The notes under the pieces were generated by a model. It was not told the origin of the DNA and did not search any database. It saw nothing but the letters and a program-made list of their open reading frames with translations. Shown in pieces: positions 24,125 to 32,751 of a stretch of DNA of 64,000 bases. Position 1 is the stretch's first letter. The number at the start of each line of letters is the position of its first letter. The position numbers and the translations under genes are program-made. The stretch comes from Eubacteriaceae bacterium Marseille-Q4139 (lineage in GTDB: Bacteria > Bacillota > Clostridia > Lachnospirales > Lachnospiraceae): assembly GCA_018223415.1 (NCBI GenBank), contig JAGTTQ010000001.1, positions 242,153 to 306,152 of the forward strand, given 5' to 3'.

Positions 24125-25957
24125 CTATTTCTCCTCCATATTTGCCATTCCCAGATCTTCCTCCAGGATGAATGTCTCATAATCTGTTTTACCTGCTTCA
24201 CGCAGCGGCACACGCGTCACCACCGGCGGCCGGCTCGTCAGAACATCGTTCCCGCCTTCCAGCCGGCTTAAAATACGCACCTGCCAGGTTTCATTGTCGA
24301 TGTACGGAAAGTCTTCCCGTAAATGGAGGCCTCGGCTTTCCTTCCTCATCTCCGCCATTTTCACAGCCGTCCGCGTACAGAGAAGCGTGTTTTCAGCCTC
24401 TAAAATCCGAAGGAGCTCCCGGTTATAGACGAGAGAAGACTCCCCGGCCCTTGCATGGGAAAGCTCTTTTTCCAGCCGGTCAAAGGCTTTTATGCCGTCC
24501 ATCAGCGTTTCTTCCTTCCGCCAAAGCCCAAGCGCCTCATCTGATGCCTTTTCCATATCCTTTATGATGGCCCCGACGGGACGCCTTGTTTTCTCCGCCA
24601 TGGCAGGCGCCTTTGGCAGATGGCTCTCAAGTCTCTCCAGCACCTCGCGGACGGACTCCTCTGCGCTCTCAATCTTCTCCTCGCCAAGTGCTGCCGCCGC
24701 GGCTTCCTCGCCTGCCTTATAGCCCTGCACCAGCATCTCCGTCACCGCATCTGCCACCCGGTTCGCCCCAAACACACCTCCGGCACATTCACCTGCTGCA
24801 AAAAGCCCCGGCACGCCGGTACGCATGGTCTCATCCACGAAAATCCCGCCAACACTGTATTCGCTTGCAAGCCCTACCTCAATCCGGCGTTTCTCCTTGA
24901 TGATCCTTTTATACTCCAGAATATCGTTTCCATGGTATTTTCCCCGAGGATAAAAACCATCGAAATGATCCATCACACTCTCAAACATGGCGTCGATCTC
25001 CTCGTCAGTGAACCGATGGAAGTCGAAATAGATGCCGCCGTTTTCCGTCCCGCGTCCGTCCTTTATGGCCTTTCCATAATAGTAAATATGTACCAGCTTG
25101 CACATCTCACTTGTCTTTTCCATTTCCCGGAGAGATTCCGGAATCTCAATCCGGTTTCCGAAGCGGTCAACCGGATCATAGTCAAAGGCCTCGCGGAAGG
25201 TGCAGATCACCGGCAGGATCGACCCGCGCATCTCGTTGGGCTCGATGGCTGTGATGAGAAACAGCATGAATTCCATATCAGCTAAAGACGCACCTGCGCG
25301 GTAGGCCATGGCCTGGCCGTCGCCGGTCATGTCGGAATTCGTATTTTTTAAAGAATACGGCTGGTAGCCGCCGGTTCCTAAGATAACTTCCTTGGCCTCA
25401 AAACGGATCAGGTCTCCGCCGTAAAGATCCCATCCGACTGCTCCCGTCACACGTTCCCCGTTTTTTAGGAGACCGATGAGAACAACATCCTCATACACCC
25501 GGATGCCGCCTGTCTCCTTCACGCCTTCCGAAAGGGCTCGCCCCATGCCGCGGCCGGTCACGTCCCAGTTTCCGGGACGGTAAAATTTGAATTTCTGCCC
25601 TGCCGCTTCGCCCCATTCCTTGACTTCATAGACAATGCGCGGGCTCTCCTCTACGAACTGTTCCACCAGGTTCTGATCACTTAAGTTAAAACCATCGTTG
25701 CAGATGGAGCGGAACAACTCTTCTTTCGTGAACGTCGGGTCTGCTTCCGGAATATGGAAATCCCGGTAGGCACTCTCCCCGTCCATCCCGTAGGAGCCGC
25801 CGATCATGATGGTGTTGCCGCTGTTTCCCACCTTTCCCTTCGATACGAGGACGGTGTCGGCCCCCCGCCTCGCTGCCGCCACGGCTGCCGTGCAGGCGGC
25901 CCCTCCGCCGCCTGCCACTAAAACGTCCGCACGGATAGTAGTCTTGATTTCCAGCAT
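24125..25957 (-). CDS. FAD-dependent oxidoreductase, fumarate reductase/succinate dehydrogenase flavoprotein family
   Basis: A 610-residue flavoprotein. The N-terminal Rossmann motif (ADVLVAGGGGAACTAAVAAA), the SGNT segment, a GIFVDETMRTGVPGLFAAGECAGG FAD-site region and a C-terminal helical domain (TAVKMAEMRKESRGLHLREDFP) match FrdA/SdhA/L-aspartate oxidase/AprA relatives. No membrane anchor subunit is near, so it is probably soluble or peripheral. Substrate unknown; an organic or amino acid made by the upstream hydrolases is the likely class. Confidence 0.85.
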   Translation of the reverse strand: MLEIKTTIRADVLVAGGGGAACTAAVAAARRGADTVLVSKGKVGNSGNTIMIGGSYGMDGESAYRDFHIPEADPTFTKEELFRSICNDGFNLSDQNLVEQFVEESPRIVYEVKEWGEAAGQKFKFYRPGNWDVTGRGMGRALSEGVKETGGIRVYEDVVLIGLLKNGERVTGAVGWDLYGGDLIRFEAKEVILGTGGYQPYSLKNTNSDMTGDGQAMAYRAGASLADMEFMLFLITAIEPNEMRGSILPVICTFREAFDYDPVDRFGNRIEIPESLREMEKTSEMCKLVHIYYYGKAIKDGRGTENGGIYFDFHRFTDEEIDAMFESVMDHFDGFYPRGKYHGNDILEYKRIIKEKRRIEVGLASEYSVGGIFVDETMRTGVPGLFAAGECAGGVFGANRVADAVTEMLVQGYKAGEEAAAAALGEEKIESAEESVREVLERLESHLPKAPAMAEKTRRPVGAIIKDMEKASDEALGLWRKEETLMDGIKAFDRLEKELSHARAGESSLVYNRELLRILEAENTLLCTRTAVKMAEMRKESRGLHLREDFPYIDNETWQVRILSRLEGGNDVLTSRPPVVTRVPLREAGKTDYETFILEEDLGMANMEEK

Positions 25958-25978
25958 AGTTTTCCTCTCCTTCGGATG

Positions 25979-26671
25979 TCAGATCAGATTGAAATCCACA
26001 TTTTTATAGGACAAAAGCACGTCCGCCATTTCTTTCCCGTAGTCGTCCTCAAACTGCTTTAAAACAAAAACTGCTATCTCTTCTCCATTTGTCCCGAGAA
26101 TCGCAGAAATGATTTCACGGAAGGTCTTATAACAGTGGCCGCAGTGGTAATCAAAGCCCTTCTGGTACTCGGCATGCTTATGGAATTCCTGGTTTTCCGA
26201 AAAGTTGGCGTCCCTGGAAATCTGGATGCAGTAACCACTCTCATGCATGCTCTGCGGCACCTCGTACACCAGCTCCGGGTTGAAGCCCAAAACCAGGGAT
26301 TTGTCCACATATTTGCAGTAAAGTGTCCCGCATTTTTGCAGCCCCATCTCCTTAAACTGGGCCGCCCACGGGCACATGTACACCTTTTCCACATGATCCG
26401 GTGACCAGGAAACCGTCTCCCCGGAATTGGCGCAGCCCTCGGCCTTTACTGTTTCCGTATTTTTCCACTCCCCGTACTCCCGGTATGTGGTAAAGGTCAG
26501 CGGCTTTTTGTCACGGATGGCTCTCTGGGCCATCCGCGATCCCCTCTGCTCGGCATATCTCTGGGTGCACATGACAAAAATATGTTCCGCCTGCTCCGGA
26601 TAATCCCTCATAAGCGCCTCATAGAACCGCCCCACCAGGTAGGCGTGATGCTTTTCCGTAAATTCCTTCAT
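25979..26671 (-). CDS. ATC-hydrolase-family protein (L-2-amino-thiazoline-4-carboxylate hydrolase-like)
   Basis: I chose the ATG at 26671 because GGAGGA lies 8 nt upstream, inside the 3' end of the M20 gene; a longer frame to 26722 lacks this. The ~230-residue product has many cysteines and histidines (KVYMCPWAAQFKEMG, LYCKYVDKSLVLGFNPEL, FDYHCGHCYKTF) in the pattern of the ATC-hydrolase family. That family is named for opening a thiazoline ring to a cysteine derivative, but most members are untested. Context suggests a hydrolytic step on a sulfur- or nitrogen-containing amino acid derivative. Confidence 0.72.
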   Translation of the reverse strand: MKEFTEKHHAYLVGRFYEALMRDYPEQAEHIFVMCTQRYAEQRGSRMAQRAIRDKKPLTFTTYREYGEWKNTETVKAEGCANSGETVSWSPDHVEKVYMCPWAAQFKEMGLQKCGTLYCKYVDKSLVLGFNPELVYEVPQSMHESGYCIQISRDANFSENQEFHKHAEYQKGFDYHCGHCYKTFREIISAILGTNGEEIAVFVLKQFEDDYGKEMADVLLSYKNVDFNLI

Positions 26672-26675
26672 CTCT

Positions 26676-28052
26676 CTATTCCTCCGTATTCTGATATCCG
26701 TTTTTCTGTTTCTCCTCTTCAAATGCTGCCCATGCCTTCTTTATGAGCTCCGGATTCTTCAATAGCTCTTCTGCCGCCAGCACAAATACCTTTGCTGCCA
26801 TCACAACACCTTTATGGGCAATGGAAGAGCCGCAGCATGCTGTGTAAAACCAGGAATGGCCCGGCGAACCGATCACCGTTGAGGCGAAGGAAAAGACGCC
26901 CGTGGGCACTTTAAGGCTGGCATCACCCACATCCGTAGACACGGCCATTACTTCTCCCTCCCGGTAAAAACCATCATAAATCCCCGTATGGAGCCCGCGG
27001 CAGATCGTCTCCTTCGTAAGGCCGTAATCGGCTTCTGCCCCGGCACAAAGCCCTTCCGGCAATTCTTTGGAAAGCTCTTCGGCAAATGCATAATCCGCTT
27101 CCTCCCAGGCCGGCGCCCCAACTGTCTTCATGGCCTTTAAAAGGACACCCTCCAAAACGCGGTTTCTTAAGACCTCCGAACAGGACGATACCGTTTCCTC
27201 CTCCCAGGAGGTCTCCGTCATGACGGAAGCGCCTTCTGCCAGAAGTTCGACCCGCCGCCTTAAATCCTTTGCCGCCTTTGAGGTCTTTGCCCGCACCGTG
27301 TACCAGACCTTCGCCTTCGCCGGTACCACGTTTGGAACCTGGCCGCCCTCAGTGATGACATAATGGATCCGTACGTCCGGCGTCACATGCTCTCTTAAAT
27401 AATTGGCGCCCACGTCCATGAGCTCCACCGCGTCCAGGGCACTCCGCCCGTTCTGCGGGTCGATGGCCGCATGGGCCGTCTTTCCGGAGAAGGTAAAGAT
27501 ACCCGACCAGACGGCATTGCTCGTCCTGGCCCAGACGTAGCTCACGTCGTTGGGATGGCAGGAAAACAGGATATCACAGCCGTCAAAGAGGCCAGCCTGC
27601 GCCATCCGCACCTTGCCGATTAAAAGCTCCTCTGCCGGGCAGCCAAAAACAATCACCTGCCCTTTCACCTCTCCTGCCGCCACTGCCTTGGAAAGCGCGA
27701 TGGCGCCTCCCAGGATCGCCGCCGCCAGCGCATTGTGCCCGCAGCCATGGCCGGAATCCGGGCATTCCCTACGCGCCTCCTTTTTTGTGTTCACAGTCTG
27801 GCTGAGTCCCGGCAGGGCGTCATATTCGGCCAGAAAGCCGATTTTCGGCCCTTCTGTCCCGAAGGAGGCGACAAAAGCCGTCTCCATACCGGCGGCGCCG
27901 GACTGTACGTCAAACCCCTGCTCCAAAAGGACTTTTTTCAGAAATGCGGAGGATTTTTTCTCCTTAAGGCCCGTCTCCCCATAACGCCAGACCGTGTCGT
28001 TTATGTCCGCCAGAAGTCCTTTTTCCCGGTCAATCCACTCGATTCCTTTCAT
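26676..28052 (-). CDS. M20-family amidohydrolase (AbgB-like)
   Basis: A 458-residue zinc-dependent hydrolase. Metal-site motifs: GFLAEYDALPG, DSGHGCGHNALAAA, a CPAEE glutamate and HPNDVSY; the lid domain follows at about 185-300. Closest in pattern to p-aminobenzoyl-glutamate hydrolase subunit B and related aminoacylases, which split an amide to free an amino acid. It lies between the antiporter (12 bp) and the ATC-hydrolase-like gene (4 bp), in a tight operon. Confidence 0.88.
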   Translation of the reverse strand: MKGIEWIDREKGLLADINDTVWRYGETGLKEKKSSAFLKKVLLEQGFDVQSGAAGMETAFVASFGTEGPKIGFLAEYDALPGLSQTVNTKKEARRECPDSGHGCGHNALAAAILGGAIALSKAVAAGEVKGQVIVFGCPAEELLIGKVRMAQAGLFDGCDILFSCHPNDVSYVWARTSNAVWSGIFTFSGKTAHAAIDPQNGRSALDAVELMDVGANYLREHVTPDVRIHYVITEGGQVPNVVPAKAKVWYTVRAKTSKAAKDLRRRVELLAEGASVMTETSWEEETVSSCSEVLRNRVLEGVLLKAMKTVGAPAWEEADYAFAEELSKELPEGLCAGAEADYGLTKETICRGLHTGIYDGFYREGEVMAVSTDVGDASLKVPTGVFSFASTVIGSPGHSWFYTACCGSSIAHKGVVMAAKVFVLAAEELLKNPELIKKAWAAFEEEKQKNGYQNTEE

Positions 28053-28064
28053 AATCCTCTCCTC

Positions 28065-29516
28065 CTATGATTTCGCTTTCTTTCTCCTGAAAATCGGTGT
28101 CACCATGGTTCCGTCCGTCTTCGCAACGCCGATGCCGGTGATAGCCAGCACGATGCCGGTCAGGGCGCACATCCAGGAAAGAGGCATGTACATCCAGTAT
28201 TCGGCAGGCCCGATTCCCAGCGTGGAAGCGATGAATGCACCGGCCATGCCCCAGGGGATGAGCGGCGCGCTGATGGTGCCGGTGTCCTCAAAGGTTCTGG
28301 AAAGATTTTTCTTATGAAGCCCGTACTCCTCGTAAATCGGCCCCACCATCTCGCCCATAACCGGATAGGTTACATAGTAGGTCACGGCAATCAGGATGAA
28401 AATCGGGTGCATGATCGTACAAAGGATCATGAGCTGCTTCGGCGTCTTCGCAAACTTCCGCACCTGCGTGAAAATCGCTTCTGCCGCTCCCGATGCCTTA
28501 ATCGGAGCACCGAACACGGCGGCAGCAAGAACGATGCCGACGGTACTTAACATACTGTTGATGCCGCCGCGGTTTAAAAGGGAATCTACAATGTCGGTTC
28601 CCGTTTTTTCCGTGTACCCGGCGACAACGGCGCCCATGACGGCTGTGAACTCACGGCCCTGACAGACGACAGCCAGGATTACGGCTGAGGCGATGCCTGC
28701 CGCGAATGTCGGAAGGCACGGCTTTTTCATGACAATCAGCACCAGGACGATCACTGGCGGGATTACCATGATCGGGTTGATGACAAAATTCTCCTGAAGG
28801 GCATTCAGGATAATGGTATATTCTTCATTCTGGATGGTTCCGCCGCCGAACTGGAAGCCGAGCACCAGATATAAAATCAGGGAAACCACATATCCGGGAA
28901 CCGTCGTATAAAGCATGTGAAAAACATGTTCCCTGAGATCCACGTTGCAGGAGGCCGCTGCTACGATAGTAGAGTCGGAAAGAGGCGACATCTTATCGCC
29001 GAAAAAGGAACCGACTACGATGGCACCTGCCACATAGGGAAGGGGGATTCCAAGGCCAAGAGCCACGCCCATGAGGGCAACGCCAAGGGTGGAAAGTGTT
29101 CCCCATGAGGTTCCCGAAGCCACTGACATGACCGAACAGGACAGACATGTTAATACAAGAAAATACCGCGGATTCATGATAACCATGCCGTAGTACATGA
29201 TCGTCGGGATCGTCCCCGAAATCATCCAGGCTCCCACAAGCATTCCGATTTCCATCAGGATAATGACCGGAACGCCCATGGCACGGATCCCGACGGCGAT
29301 CTGCTCTTCAATTTTATCCCATGGGATCCCGCAAAAACAAACGGCCACACAGCTTACAAGTGCCGCTGAAATAAACAGTACTAACGTCGTGTCCAGTTTA
29401 AAAAACAGCTTCCCCACCACGACCGTAAGAAGTGCCACAGCCACCATGGACAGGGCTTTCCCGACGCTTAACGCTTCCTTTGTTTCCTTTGCCGCCAGGG
29501 CTTTGCTTTCGTTCAT
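28065..29516 (-). CDS. NhaC-family Na+/H+ antiporter-like transporter
   Basis: A 483-residue membrane protein with about 11-12 hydrophobic helices. Family features: SVASGTSWGTLSTLGVALMGVA, PYVAGAIVVGSFFGDKMSPLSDSTIVAA and DTGTISAPLIPWGMAGAF. NhaC-type proteins in catabolic operons often import or exchange a carboxylate or amino-acid substrate with sodium rather than serve pH control; that reading fits here but is inference. It is the first gene after the sigma-54-type promoter. Confidence 0.88.
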   Translation of the reverse strand: MNESKALAAKETKEALSVGKALSMVAVALLTVVVGKLFFKLDTTLVLFISAALVSCVAVCFCGIPWDKIEEQIAVGIRAMGVPVIILMEIGMLVGAWMISGTIPTIMYYGMVIMNPRYFLVLTCLSCSVMSVASGTSWGTLSTLGVALMGVALGLGIPLPYVAGAIVVGSFFGDKMSPLSDSTIVAAASCNVDLREHVFHMLYTTVPGYVVSLILYLVLGFQFGGGTIQNEEYTIILNALQENFVINPIMVIPPVIVLVLIVMKKPCLPTFAAGIASAVILAVVCQGREFTAVMGAVVAGYTEKTGTDIVDSLLNRGGINSMLSTVGIVLAAAVFGAPIKASGAAEAIFTQVRKFAKTPKQLMILCTIMHPIFILIAVTYYVTYPVMGEMVGPIYEEYGLHKKNLSRTFEDTGTISAPLIPWGMAGAFIASTLGIGPAEYWMYMPLSWMCALTGIVLAITGIGVAKTDGTMVTPIFRRKKAKS

Positions 29517-29624
29517 TCATACTCTCCTTTCATTTCCATACCATTTGCTGCCTTTCCTATGCCGCAGTCCTGAACCTCCCCCTCAGCCTGTCGTGATTGG
29601 CATATGTCAGATGCCTTTTTATTT

Positions 29625-29640
29625 AGCAACCTTTATGCCA
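29625..29640 (-). promoter_or_regulatory. Sigma-54 (-24/-12) promoter of the nhaC-type operon
   Basis: On the minus strand TGGCAT (29640-29635), 5 nt, TTGCT (29629-29625), close to the TGGCAC-N5-TTGCW consensus with both the GG and GC invariant. It lies about 110 bp before the antiporter start and next to a gene for a GAFTGA-containing sigma-54 activator. Confidence 0.75.
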
Positions 29641-29656
29641 AGATTGTGGGGACGGC

Positions 29657-29671
29657 AAAATCCATGATTTT
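29657..29671. promoter_or_regulatory. Inverted repeat beside the sigma-54 promoter
   Basis: AAAATC-CAT-GATTTT, perfect 6-bp arms, 16 bp upstream of the -24 element. Possible activator site; typical enhancer sites lie further away. Confidence 0.35.
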
Positions 29672-29701
29672 AGGCCCTTTTCCTGTAATAAACCAAAAGA
29701 A

Positions 29702-29740
29702 AAGATGGTTTAACTGGATTTTTCCCAATTAAACCATCTT
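29702..29740 (-). terminator. Terminator after the sigma-54 activator gene
   Basis: Perfect 12-bp arms AAGATGGTTTAA (29702-29713) and TTAAACCATCTT (29729-29740). On the minus strand the stem is followed by TTCTTTTGG. It separates the activator operon from the operon it probably controls. Confidence 0.7.
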
Positions 29741-29743
29741 ATT

Positions 29744-31795
29744 TCACCATTTTATCGTTTCACGATTTTCCGCACGGTCTGCTTCCTCAAGCCGCCTCTT
29801 TCCGGCCTCGGTAATCCGCGTCCCGCCTCGGCCTCTGGAAACCTCAATCCAGCCATTTTCCCGCAGTTTTTCCAGATACACACGGATTTCTGCCTCTGAG
29901 ACCGGGACGCCGAAACGTCCCAGAGCCTCTGCCAGGCGCTTTCTCCCGATTTTTTCTCCGCTCTCCCGGCAGTTCTCCAGCTCTTTTAAAATAAGAAGCT
30001 CCGGCTCCTGGCCTGCTTCCTTCGCGTCCTTTCTCTCCCCCCTTAAAAGCAATCTGGCTTCCTCCTGCATGTATTCCGGGAAATCCTCCAAATGGATGGT
30101 ATCTTTTTGCACAATGGAAAGATACGACACGCAGTTTTGAAGCTCCCGCACATTCCCCGGCCAGGAATACCGCAGCATGAAATCCATGGCTTCCCTGCCG
30201 ATGTTTTTTTTGATTTTGTTTTTCTTAAAAAATTCCGGCAGCATGTCATAAATGTCCCTGGCCCGCTCCCTTAATGGCACAGTCTGAAGGATCAGGGTGT
30301 TTAACCGGTAATAGAGATCCAGCCGGAACTTCTTTTCCTTTACCAGACGGCCCAGATCCTGATTCGTAGCCGAGATAATCCGTAAGTTTACAGGGATGAC
30401 TTCTGTGCCGCCGACGCGAACCACCTCCTGCTCCTGAAGCACTCTTAAAATTTTCGCCTGGACATTTAAGGACACATCTCCGATTTCGTCCATAAATAAA
30501 GTACCGCCGCTTGCCATCTCGAAAATTCCGGCGCGGCCGTTCTTACGCGCGCCGGTGAATGCCCCATCGCTGTATCCAAAAAGCTCGCTCTCTAAAAGAG
30601 AATCCGTAAGAGCCGCACAGTTAAAGGCCAGAAACGGGCCGTCCTTCCTTGGCGATGCCTGATGGATGGCCTGGGCAAACAGCTCTTTTCCTGTCCCGCT
30701 CTCCCCCTGAATTAAAATCGGAAATTCCGTGCCGGCAAACAGCCTGGCCTTTTCCTTTACCGCCCTCATGGCCTGGCTGGAGCCCAGGATATCGTCGAAA
30801 CCATATTTGATTTCGCCCCGCTTCGTCCGCTCCCCGGCATAGCGGGTATAAAGGCTGCGGACAGCATCCAGACTTTTAAGCACATAAACCGTCCCGGCAT
30901 GTTCTTTTTCCTCTGCCGGGTTTTTCGTCAAAAGATACCGCTTTCCGTTAATTGTCACGGGGAAGTTGTGAAGCTCTCTGCCATCTTTTGACGGGCCCGC
31001 CGAAAGCTCCGGGAGAAGCTCCGATATTTCCCGGTCCAACATATAGGAAGAGGCGTTTCCCAAAAGCCCACGGGCCGCCTGGTTAAACATCATGAGCTTT
31101 CCTTCTGCGTCTGTGATAAAAACAGCGTCGTCAAAATTCTCCAAAAACCTCTTCTGACCGAAGGAAAGACTCCTCCCATTCCTCGTAAGCTCCGTAATTC
31201 CCCTGTTTACGGAGATCACATTCTGCCCATATGCAAAAATCATGTCAATGGAATCCTGGTTGAGACAGTCGAGGCGGCTGCATATCTCGATTAAGGTCAA
31301 AGGATCCAGGCACCGCTCCCCGATGTCAAGCACCCGTTCGATGTAATCCGGAATCACCGCAAACTCGTTTGGCGTGATGGCCGACCGAATATGAGAATAG
31401 TCCTCGGTACAGCCGGGATAAAACGGGATCAGTTCAATGTTTTTTACATCCAGGGCATAGAGAAGCGCCACCGTCTCGAGGGCCAGCTCCTGGGTATTGT
31501 TTACCACAAGGGCCTTTTCCTCGCCGCCGATGGCTTTTAAGCGGTCGTACATGCTCCGCTGGATTGTGAGCCGCAAAACAATTAACTCCGTGCCGCCCAT
31601 GAGAAGCGGCGCCACCTGCTTCGCCGTCTCCTCGCTGATGGCGACAACCAGATCGCAGCGGATCTGGCCCGGCATCTCCTGATTGACGAGGAGCATGCCG
31701 AAATCGGCATACTCCCCAAGCATTTTCTCAAGCTGTTCCCGGATATACTCCGATACGCGCCGTCTCGTGCAGGCGAGAATCACTTTTTTCTTCAT
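29744..31795 (-). CDS. PrpR-type sigma-54-dependent activator
   Basis: A 683-residue regulator: PrpR_N-like sensor domain (about 1-190), PAS domain (about 215-320; FDDAVFITDAEGKLMMFN), and AAA+ ATPase (about 335-560) with Walker A GESGTGKE, GYSDGAFTGA (the sigma-54 contact loop), Walker B GGTLFMDEIGD and arginine-finger region FRLDLYYRLN. The usual C-terminal Fis helix-turn-helix is not seen; the end looks like a winged helix (RKRLAEALGRFGVPVSEAEIR...GRGGTRIT). It is the last gene of the dehydrogenase/aminotransferase operon and faces the sigma-54-type promoter of the next operon. Confidence 0.92.
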   Translation of the reverse strand: MKKKVILACTRRRVSEYIREQLEKMLGEYADFGMLLVNQEMPGQIRCDLVVAISEETAKQVAPLLMGGTELIVLRLTIQRSMYDRLKAIGGEEKALVVNNTQELALETVALLYALDVKNIELIPFYPGCTEDYSHIRSAITPNEFAVIPDYIERVLDIGERCLDPLTLIEICSRLDCLNQDSIDMIFAYGQNVISVNRGITELTRNGRSLSFGQKRFLENFDDAVFITDAEGKLMMFNQAARGLLGNASSYMLDREISELLPELSAGPSKDGRELHNFPVTINGKRYLLTKNPAEEKEHAGTVYVLKSLDAVRSLYTRYAGERTKRGEIKYGFDDILGSSQAMRAVKEKARLFAGTEFPILIQGESGTGKELFAQAIHQASPRKDGPFLAFNCAALTDSLLESELFGYSDGAFTGARKNGRAGIFEMASGGTLFMDEIGDVSLNVQAKILRVLQEQEVVRVGGTEVIPVNLRIISATNQDLGRLVKEKKFRLDLYYRLNTLILQTVPLRERARDIYDMLPEFFKKNKIKKNIGREAMDFMLRYSWPGNVRELQNCVSYLSIVQKDTIHLEDFPEYMQEEARLLLRGERKDAKEAGQEPELLILKELENCRESGEKIGRKRLAEALGRFGVPVSEAEIRVYLEKLRENGWIEVSRGRGGTRITEAGKRRLEEADRAENRETIKW

Positions 31796-31800
31796 ACTGC

Positions 31801-32739
31801 CTACACAATCCTCCCCACCGTACTCCCATTCTCAAAAAACGTCACAATATTTTCCGCCGCAATCCGCGACACCCGCGTGGCCGCTTCCTTCGTCGTCGGC
31901 GCATAGTGAGGCGTGACAATCACGTTTTCCATGGAAAACAGCGGGCTTTCGGGATCGAGTGGTTCTTTTTCCGTCACATCGAGTCCGGCGCCGGCCAGGC
32001 GGCCGTCTTTTAGCGCCTGGATCATGGCCGCCTCATCTACGACAGGGCCGCGGGCGACGTTAATCAGGTATGCGCCCTTTTTCATGATGGAAAATTCCGG
32101 CTCCCCAATACAGTGATGCGTCTCATCAGAGAGGTAACAGTGAAGCGTTAAAAAATCAGACTCCCTAAGCACCTGCTCACGGTCTTTTAAAAGCTCTGCC
32201 CCGTCCGGTACCGTCTCGATATACGGATCATAGACGAGTACCCGCATTCCGAAGCCATGGGCGGCCATGGACGCTACGCGGCTTCCGATTTTTCCGCAGC
32301 CGATGATCCCCAGCGTCTTTCCCGAAATTTCCACGCCTTCCCGGTAATTTTTGGCGGCAAAGCCAATGTCCTTATAAGCCTTTGCAACCGGCACCACGTT
32401 TTTCGCAAGCGACAAGAGGAGTGCCATGGCATGCTCCGCCACGGAAAGGCCGTTGGCGTCCGGCGTCGTCGTTACCGCGATTCCAAGCTCCTTCGCCGCC
32501 TCCAGATCAATATTGTCCACGCCGACACCGTGTTTGCTGATGATTGTAAGATTCGGCGCGCTTTCCATGAGCTCCCTCGTGATCGGAAGAATCCGCACAA
32601 GAAGTGCCTCGGCATCCTTTATTTTTTCCGCCAGCTCTGCTTCCCCGATGGTCTCCATCTGCGTTACCTGATGGCCCTTTTCTTTTAAAAGCCCGATGCC
32701 GGCAGGATTGATTTTTTCTGATATCAGTACCTTTGCCAT
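31801..32739 (-). CDS. D-isomer-specific 2-hydroxyacid dehydrogenase (SerA-like)
   Basis: A 312-residue NAD-dependent dehydrogenase. Features: SKHGVGVDNID, the GIIGCGKIGSRVA Rossmann motif, NVARGPVVDEAAM (catalytic Arg), LDVTEKEPL (Glu) and VTPHYAPTT (His). It lacks the C-terminal ACT domain of full SerA. It lies 5 bp before the sigma-54 activator and 12 bp after an aminotransferase, so it may reduce the 2-oxo acid that transamination yields. Substrate unknown. Confidence 0.88.
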   Translation of the reverse strand: MAKVLISEKINPAGIGLLKEKGHQVTQMETIGEAELAEKIKDAEALLVRILPITRELMESAPNLTIISKHGVGVDNIDLEAAKELGIAVTTTPDANGLSVAEHAMALLLSLAKNVVPVAKAYKDIGFAAKNYREGVEISGKTLGIIGCGKIGSRVASMAAHGFGMRVLVYDPYIETVPDGAELLKDREQVLRESDFLTLHCYLSDETHHCIGEPEFSIMKKGAYLINVARGPVVDEAAMIQALKDGRLAGAGLDVTEKEPLDPESPLFSMENVIVTPHYAPTTKEAATRVSRIAAENIVTFFENGSTVGRIV

Positions 32740-32751
32740 ATGTGCTCTCCT

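Noticed and set aside
29597..29614. TTGGCATATG...CATATGCCAATC-like symmetry in the antiporter leader as an operator
   Set aside because: Only short arms pair (GGCATATG/CAGATGCC region) and the match is broken; too weak to call beside the clearer sigma-54 box.
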